This document shows positions 58,333-64,000 of a DNA stretch of 64,000 nt, one piece after another; within the stretch, counting starts at the first letter, position 1, and the number at the start of each line of letters is the position of its first letter. The translations under genes were made by a program, and so were the position numbers. This DNA is from Vitellaria paradoxa (Eukaryota; Streptophyta; Magnoliopsida; Ericales; Sapotaceae): NCBI GenBank assembly GCA_019916065.1, contig CM034233.1, positions 37,674,862 through 37,738,861 of the forward strand, written 5' to 3'. The notes beneath the pieces were generated by a model. It was not told the origin of the DNA. It worked only from the letters and a program-made list of their open reading frames with translations, and searched no databases.

Positions 58333-59499
58333 TAGACGTTGTATCAGGCTTAGGAGAGCCATTCATACATTAAGGTTATTTTTCTAAGAGTTTTCTTTAA
58401 GTTTTAGAGAGTTTTCATTATGTTGGATTTGAAGATTTGGATCCAAGCATTAGGTTTAGTTGAAGTGTCATAAGGCGATTTCATTTTTCTCTAACCTAGG
58501 GTTTACGTATAAGTACCTTGTTCTTCAATAATTTTAATTAAAAGTTCCTTGTTTCAATTTTTCTTCTTTTGTTTCTACTATGTACCTATTTCACAAGTCT
58601 TGCTCATGTTTTGTTTTAATTCTTTTCAATTTAAAATCTAGAATGGATGTTCGTTCTTCTTTGCACTCTTTCGTTTACGACTTAAATATGCTATGTTAAA
58701 TCCATTTTGGTTTTAACCTAGGAACATAATAAAAGAGAAGAAGATAGAATCCAATATTATGATTTCATATGTAATATATTTTTGATTAAATAGTGAAACT
58801 CGTTGAGTCTAGGTTTAACCCTAGAAATCGAATCACATGTGTTATAATCAACCCTTGGTTACAAGTTGATGCTCGTGCATACCGAGTTTCTAGTTCAATG
58901 TCCCAGTGACTTTGAATCTGATTTGAAAACCCTAGTTCAAAATTTGTTTGACTAAAGGTTTTTAAAGTTAAATTTTCCGACTTAGCACTATATGTTAAAT
59001 GCTACATTGAGTTAGAAACATATTCGAATCGATTTCTTTGAACCCATTACAGGAATAGGTTAAAAACAAATGTTTTCATTTAAGAGCAATTTGCTAAAAA
59101 TAAATTGTCTTTTCATTAATGTTCTTAGTTTAAGTTTTGTATTTAAGCATCTTTTAAACCTATTTTCAAAAATCTCAAAAGATTGTTTTTCTCTTTTTTA
59201 TTTACTATTCTTTGCAAGTGCTTTCATAACAAGTTTTCCCTAAAACAATTAGTCACACACTTACTCCCTGTAGAGATGACCTATGACTTATCTAGACTAA
59301 ACTATGACCACCTCTTGCACTTAAGAGTATAAACCCCTTCAATTTTTAAGAGTGGTCTAGTTCCTTTCTCAAATGTCCGGTGTGAGTCATGGGACTACCA
59401 ACAAGCAAAGAGCGAGATATCTTTCACAAAGTCAACTACAAAAGCATAGACTCAAGCATCAACCAAAGAACAAAGATCACACAACACCTCAGGAGTGAA

Positions 59500-60341
59500 G
59501 CTCCTAGTTAGAAGGTAAATCTAGAATCATAGATTAGGTGCATGGCATTGAATCCTTCTTGAGAATTCTAAGATAGAGCTAGGCTTGGGGTTGAAGCTCC
59601 TTGCAAGACCAATTAGAGCGAAGGTCATCTCAGGATAAAATACGAAGCATTAAATCCTTTCTCGCACGAGAATGCATCTTAAGAGTGAGACTTCTTGATT
59701 GAAGCAAAAGTCTTTCCTCTGAGTCCATATGTTAAGGACTGGCTTAACCCTAGGAGCTAGGCTCCTAATCAGATCAGACTAGGAAGAGCTAAGCTCAAGA
59801 GGGAAGCTCCTTATCAAACCTAAACCTGATAAAGCTAGGCTTAGGGGCGAGGCTCCTTATCAAGACAAACCAGAATGAGCGAAGCTCATTCCAGGATTAA
59901 AGTGCCAAGCATTGTATCTACCAACTTGGGAGTGAAGCTCTTTACTAGACTAGAGAAAGCAAAGCTCGAGAGCGAGGCTCCTTACTCGACCAATCAGAGC
60001 AAAGTTTTCTAAGAAAACTAAGCTCCTTTTCGGACTAAATGTGAGGCATTAAATCCTTTCTGCATGAAAGTGCACCTAAGAGTAAGACTTCTTGATTGGC
60101 GCAAAACTCTTCCCCTGAGATCATGTGCAAGGCACTAATCCAGACTATAGAGCGAAGCTCAAGGGTGAAGCTCCTTACCATACCAGACTATAGAATGAAA
60201 CTCGAGAGCAAAGCTCCTTATCATTCCAGTCTACAGAGTGAAGCTTGGGAGCGAAGCTCCTCTCCTCTCCAAACTATAGAGCAAAGCTTCTCACTATTTT
60301 AGACAATAGAGTAAAGCTAAAGAGCAAGCTCCTTACTAGTC
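59500..60341. repeat. GAGCGAAGCTC-type repeat region of Ogre-2, part 1
   Basis: Many copies of GAGCNRAGCTC / GGAGCGAGGCTCC separated by CCTTACCAGACC-like spacers. Expanded relative to Ogre-1. No gene. Confidence 0.8.
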
Positions 60342-61015
60342 AAGCCTCGAAGTTTATACTTTTCTTTTGAAATCTTATATCTATTATAGAATTCAAAGTC
60401 AACCTCAGAGTTAGTATTCCCCTTCGATGCCTTGTTCTTACCATCACAGGACTCAGAGTTAACCTCAGAGTTCATACTCTCCTTCTAAAATCTTTTGTCT
60501 ACTATAGGATTCAAAGTCAACCTCAAAGTTCTGATGTCCTGTTCTTACCATCACGAGACTCAAAGTTAACCTTTGAGTTAGTACTCTCCATCTGATGTCT
60601 TGCTCTCACCATCATGAGACTTAGAGTTAACCCAAGAGTTAATAATCCCCTTCTGAAGTCTTGTGCTTACCATAAGATTCAGAATCAAACCTCTGAGTTA
60701 GTACTCCCTTTCTAAAGTCTTGTGTTTACCATAGGATTTAGAATTAATCTTGGAGTTAGTACTCCCTCTGTAAAATCTTATCTCCACTATGGGACTCAGA
60801 GTCAACCTCGGAGTTTATACTCCCCTTCTAAAGTCTTGTGTTGACCATAGGATTTAGAGTTAACCTTGGAGTTAGTACTCTTCTTCTAAAATCTCATGTC
60901 TACCATCAGATTCAGAGTTAACCTTAGAGTTAGTACTCCCTTTCTGAAGTCTTGTGTCTACTACAGGACTCGGAACGAGCCTAAGAGTTTGTACTCTCTT
61001 CCTAATATCTTGTCG
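60342..61015. repeat. Tandem array of about 58-bp units around GGAGTTAGTACTCC
   Basis: About 11-12 degenerate units: AACCTYRGAGTTAGTACTCC, CCTTCTGAAGTCTTGTGTCT, ACCATAGGACTCAGAGTT. The core GGAGT-TAGT-ACTCC is a perfect 5-bp-stem palindrome in several units. Ogre-1 has only about two units at 52735-52860. Confidence 0.85.
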
Positions 61016-61154
61016 AGAGTGAGGCTCTCTTCTCAAAATCCAATGCTAAGCACAGGATTATATATTAACCTGGGAACTCAGCTTCCTTCTCATAATCCAA
61101 TGCGAGGCATAGGATTTGATACCAACCTTGGAGCGAGGCTCCTTTCTTTACCAA

Positions 61155-61228
61155 GATTAGATGGAGCGAAGCTCCTTATCATATCAGATATAGCGAAGCT
61201 CTGTGTAAGGTACAAGATCTGATACCAA
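61155..61228. repeat. 74-bp direct duplication, left copy
   Basis: Starts GATTAGATGGAGCGAAGCTC and ends GATCTGATACCAAT. Near-identical to 62659-62732 on the other side of the copia LTR. Confidence 0.85.
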
Positions 61229-62658
61229 TACCTCGAATGGAAGGATGAACCTTTTAAAATTTCCTTGATGCACAGCGGAAGCACCTTGTTATCAGTGATT
61301 CAGCCTTCCAGAGATATTCTCAAATTATCTCTCTAGATGGATGTGTGTGGTCACTTTTTCAGATCAATTGCTCATTAATAATATATAAAAGATATTTATT
61401 GAGAGAGAGATATAGAGTTTGTATCAGAGAAGATCTCTAACTCTAGAGATGATCTCTTATTAACTCTCTCATATATCTTATCTATATATTATCCTAATAT
61501 ATATTCAGAAGATATAGTATCTTGAGAAAATCTCCTAACTATATCATCTTATCTAAATATATATTAATTATCTATAATTTATTTCATAAATAAATTATAA
61601 AAAATTAGCCAATTGGACCTGGCCCATTAAGATAAAATTAAGCTAGCTTGGGGACTAAAGGCCCATGGATTCCTAGCTCCAACTTAAAAGATATTTGGGC
61701 CTTGTCATCTCATGACAACCCATTATCTTTTAAATTAACCCAGGACTATTCCACTAAAAGCCCTGAACTGCACTCTAGTAGTCCATGTTGAAATTCATTT
61801 AATTAAAACAACTTTTAATAAAATGAATTTTGGTCTTAGACCAATAATATCCACTTAATTAACCCTCCATTATAAGCTCGTAATTAAGTTAGGCTAAATG
61901 TCGAGCCCCTTAATTACATATTTAACCCTAAGTCACTATTTATCTATATTTTGATCATTCTCAATATTTCCATATTTGTAAAAAATTTACAAATAAATAT
62001 TGTTATTCAATAAACAATTTATTGAATAAACTGTGGCCACAGATTTAATGATCAAAAAGATAAATAGCTTAGGTAAGCGTATCAGAATGAATTCCATCTT
62101 GTAAGTATATGTTCCCACGATTCATGATATTAAATCTCTAAGTTATCGAGGTTTTGACCATTAATAAGATCTCACTCCGTGATAACTCAAATAGACTTAA
62201 TCTATGAATGTGAGTCCAATACAGACTCAGGATTAAGGTTTATTAAGTTTATTAAAGCTTATGTAAATTATGATTAAAGACATTTATTAACCAAATCATA
62301 ATTTACAATAGTCCTTTCAATATGTTTATCACATATACATACTAACTTTCCTACTTAAAGTCACCACTTTAGTGATCAAGATAAATCACCCAATTAAGTA
62401 GAAAAGTTACAGCTTTAACATAATGAAATGCCCATTTCATTAATTAGCTGTGAATTTACTTTTATTTATAAAACTTGTGATTTAAATCTTTCTGTATTGA
62501 CATCTTATGCCCAATACTTAAATCACATACTTTATAAATAAGGGACAATAGTGTATGCTTAATTAAATAAATGTTTTATTTTAACCAGAAAAATAAATTA
62601 AATGAAATGTCATTACAAAACATGCTTTCAAGGGCACCAAAGGAAAATAAATCTAATA
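61229..62658 (-). repeat. Isolated copia LTR, same family as 25550-27022
   Basis: About 1.43 kb alignable over nearly its full length to the nested copia LTRs. The plus-strand start (about 33 bases) is missing: it begins at ACCTCGAATGG. The other end reads CTAATA instead of CTAACA. No internal region. No short TSD; a 74-bp direct duplication flanks it instead. Confidence 0.88.
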
Positions 62659-62732
62659 GATTAGATGGAGCGAAGCTCCTTATCATATTAGATATAGCGA
62701 AGCTCTGTGAAAGGTATAAGATCTGATACTAA
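62659..62732. repeat. 74-bp direct duplication, right copy
   Basis: Copy of 61155-61228 with a few substitutions (ATTAG for ATCAG, TATAAG for TACAAG, ACTAAT for ACCAAT). Confidence 0.85.
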
Positions 62733-63274
62733 TTTAGGAGCAACGCTCCCCACCTTACCAAACCAAACAGAGCGAGGCTCCTTATCTGACCAAACCTGAT
62801 AGAGCAAGGCTCCTTACCTTACCTGACTAGACAAAACGAGGCTTGGAGCTAGGCTCTTCACCTTACAAATATTGGATAGAACAAGGCTCAATCCAATGAT
62901 AGATAGAGGATCAACTACCGATCCAAGAGTAGGGCTTCTTTCCTCCAAACTAGTGTGAAGCATAGACCCATGAGTAAAGCTCATTTCTTCAAGATCAAAT
63001 GTAAAATAAATATTCATTTATTAATCTACTTTTCAAGATTATTTTTCAGAATCAAATATAAAGCACAACTCATCTATCAATCCAAGAGCGAAGCTCATTC
63101 TTTAAAAGAAAAATGTGAGACACAAACACATCCCCAAAGTCAAGAAGGCAACTCTTACAGCTGTTTAAGTGCAAGGCATCAACCAAGCTACGGGGTTGTT
63201 TCTTTCTTTGTTTTATCATACATGTGGGCAAAATAGGTTGTCTCCTTTTTATTTTCTATCCTAAACAAGCTAAG
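62733..63274. repeat. GAGCGAGGCTC repeat region of Ogre-2, part 2
   Basis: Continuation of the repeat region beyond the copia LTR, parallel to 52980-53460 in Ogre-1. No gene. Confidence 0.75.
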
Positions 63275-63293
63275 GTAGAAAAAGAGTGGCAAC

Positions 63294-64000
63294 TATTGAC
63301 ACCCCAATTTTGTCCTCTCAATTAATATTTACAATATTTAATGCTTTTAGTTGGATAGTGCTCTATTAATTAACTTTGCTTAATCATAGGATATGTCAAA
63401 GTACCAGAATTTAACAAAATGTAAACAAACAATAAATGACAGTTGTACCCTTAGAGTTAGGGAGAAGCCCAGCTGAAGACCTAAATCAAGGTAGAAGACC
63501 ACCACACTACATAGACATGTCCAAGACACCAAACTAAGGATTCTTGCATCAACAGAAGAGCCAAAATTCAGAAGTCAAGAACGACTTCTGCCGACACACC
63601 CGATGGTCGATATCCACTAGAATGCCCAGATCAAGCCAGAAACAAGCAAGAAGATACATAACATTCCCCAAGACATGCTAAAGGATACAGAGGTGGGCTC
63701 AGAATAGCTAAAATGCTGCTTTAGAGGTCATCTGGGTTCCATCGACCTAAAATGGCTCCAACCGATGAAAAAGAAGTTACTGGCACTCTAAACACAATTT
63801 GAGCAGCCAGATGAAGTCAAAATGTCCTCAAATTGCACAAAAATATTAAGAGTTCATTCCCCAAGGTAAAGGTATAGCTAGATCTGGCCAAGCTAAACCT
63901 TAGGAAGTCCCTCCTCAGATTCGTCAGCAAAATTTGTTAGCTTTTTATAAATATGAAAGTGTCCTAGAGTCCTACCGATGGAATTTTTGGACTCTTCATA
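63294..64000 (+). repeat. Start of the Ogre-2 3' LTR
   Basis: Begins TATTGACACCCCAATTTTG (TG altered to TA) after an A/G-rich tract. Parallels 41598-42300 and 53481-54190. Truncated by the window edge. Confidence 0.82.

Larger units (their letters stand above)
17967..59358 (+). mobile_element. Athila-type Ty3/gypsy element (Athila-B), split by nested insertions
   Basis: Plus-strand Athila element visible in pieces: 17967-17980, 36852-41597 and 58207-59358. Joining 17967-17980 to 36852 across the CACTA element restores the RNase H block ELLAVVFAIDKF. Pol continues through integrase (to about 38415), a noncoding region, a polypurine tract (40925-40935) and the 3' LTR (40936-41597 plus 58207-59358). 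Its 5' part lies left of the Tekay-like element, outside the window. The three insertions are the Tekay-like element, the CACTA element and Ogre-1. It lacks the env-position ORFs found in Athila-A. Confidence 0.85.
40936..59358 (+). repeat. Athila-B 3' LTR, split by Ogre-1
   Basis: First part 40936-41597 (starts TGATTACACTTAAAAA), second part 58207-59358 (ends near GAGTGGTCT). Joined length about 1.81 kb, comparable to the other Athila LTRs. A TATAAATA box lies at 58325-58332. Its 3' end contains CTCTTGCACTTAAGAG (about 59313), the counterpart of the solo LTR's CTCTTGCACTTGAGAG. The expected terminal CA is degraded, so the end coordinate is approximate. Confidence 0.78.
59359..64000 (+). mobile_element. 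Second Ogre-like element (Ogre-2), internal part and start of 3' LTR
   Basis: From 59359 (GTTCCTTTCTCAAATG) the sequence follows the Ogre-1 interior from about 52145, so the Athila-B end sits inside an Ogre-2 internal region. It continues through GAGCNAAGCTC repeats, a copia LTR (61229-62658) and a polypurine tract to the 3' LTR start at 63294. The LTR runs out of the window. The internal left part, gag and 5' LTR would lie left of Athila-B, outside the window. No coding region is seen in this part. Confidence 0.78.

Noticed and set aside
60096..61222. ORFs in the Ogre-2 repeat region
   Set aside because: Generated by tandem repeats whose unit lengths do not keep one frame; no coding signature.

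Overview
The window looks like intergenic heterochromatin from a flowering plant with a repeat-rich genome, most likely a eudicot. I find no intact host gene, rRNA, tRNA or CRISPR array. Every stretch I can classify is transposable element: Ty3/gypsy of Athila, Tekay/Del-like and Ogre/Tat-like types, one Ty1/copia, and one CACTA (En/Spm) DNA transposon. All coding regions are broken by stops or frameshifts. Many of the stops read as CAG>TAG, CGA>TGA or TGG>TAG/TGA, the pattern expected from old, methylated DNA.

The elements form one nested stack that can be read from breaks in protein sequence, terminal motifs and target-site duplications (TSDs). The outermost is an Ogre-like element (Ogre-2, 59359 to beyond 64000). 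An Athila element (Athila-B, + strand) ends against it at about 59358. Athila-B is split by three insertions. (i) A Tekay-like gypsy runs from before the window to 17966; its integrase is itself split by a minus-strand Athila (Athila-A, 4180 to about 15622), whose 3' LTR holds a solo Athila LTR in opposite orientation (5328-6942, TSD GTAAC). (ii) A CACTA transposon (17981-36851, TSD TGT, CACTACAAGAAA termini) contains a minus-strand copia element (25550-33813, TSD GATCA). (iii) A large gag-only Ogre-like element (Ogre-1, 41598-58206) has LTRs of about 4.6 and 4.7 kb and sits inside the Athila-B 3' LTR. A copia LTR of the same family as the nested copia lies in Ogre-2 (61229-62658).

Region by region: 1-4179 Tekay-like gag-pol remnant; 4180-15622 Athila-A with pol, an env-position ORF and small acidic and membrane ORFs; 15623-17966 a Tekay-type 3' LTR fragment; 17981-36851 CACTA with TNP2-like and TNPA-like transposase pseudogenes on the minus strand, the copia insertion and a probable captured host exon; 36852-41597 Athila-B RNase H, integrase and start of its LTR; 41598-58206 Ogre-1; 58207-59358 the rest of the Athila-B LTR; 59359-64000 Ogre-2 with the extra copia LTR.

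The most noteworthy items are: the probable captured first exon of a NETWORKED/KIP1-like (NAB-domain) gene inside the CACTA element (34895-35000); the very large number of short quasi-palindromes of the form GGAGC-NNN-GCTCC that build the Ogre-family arrays; a 74-bp direct duplication around the lone copia LTR; and hairpins kept in the copia and Athila LTRs.

Limits: family and lineage names come from motif recognition by eye. I ran no alignment or database search. Junction coordinates without TSDs (15622/15623 and 59358/59359) are accurate only to about 10 bases.
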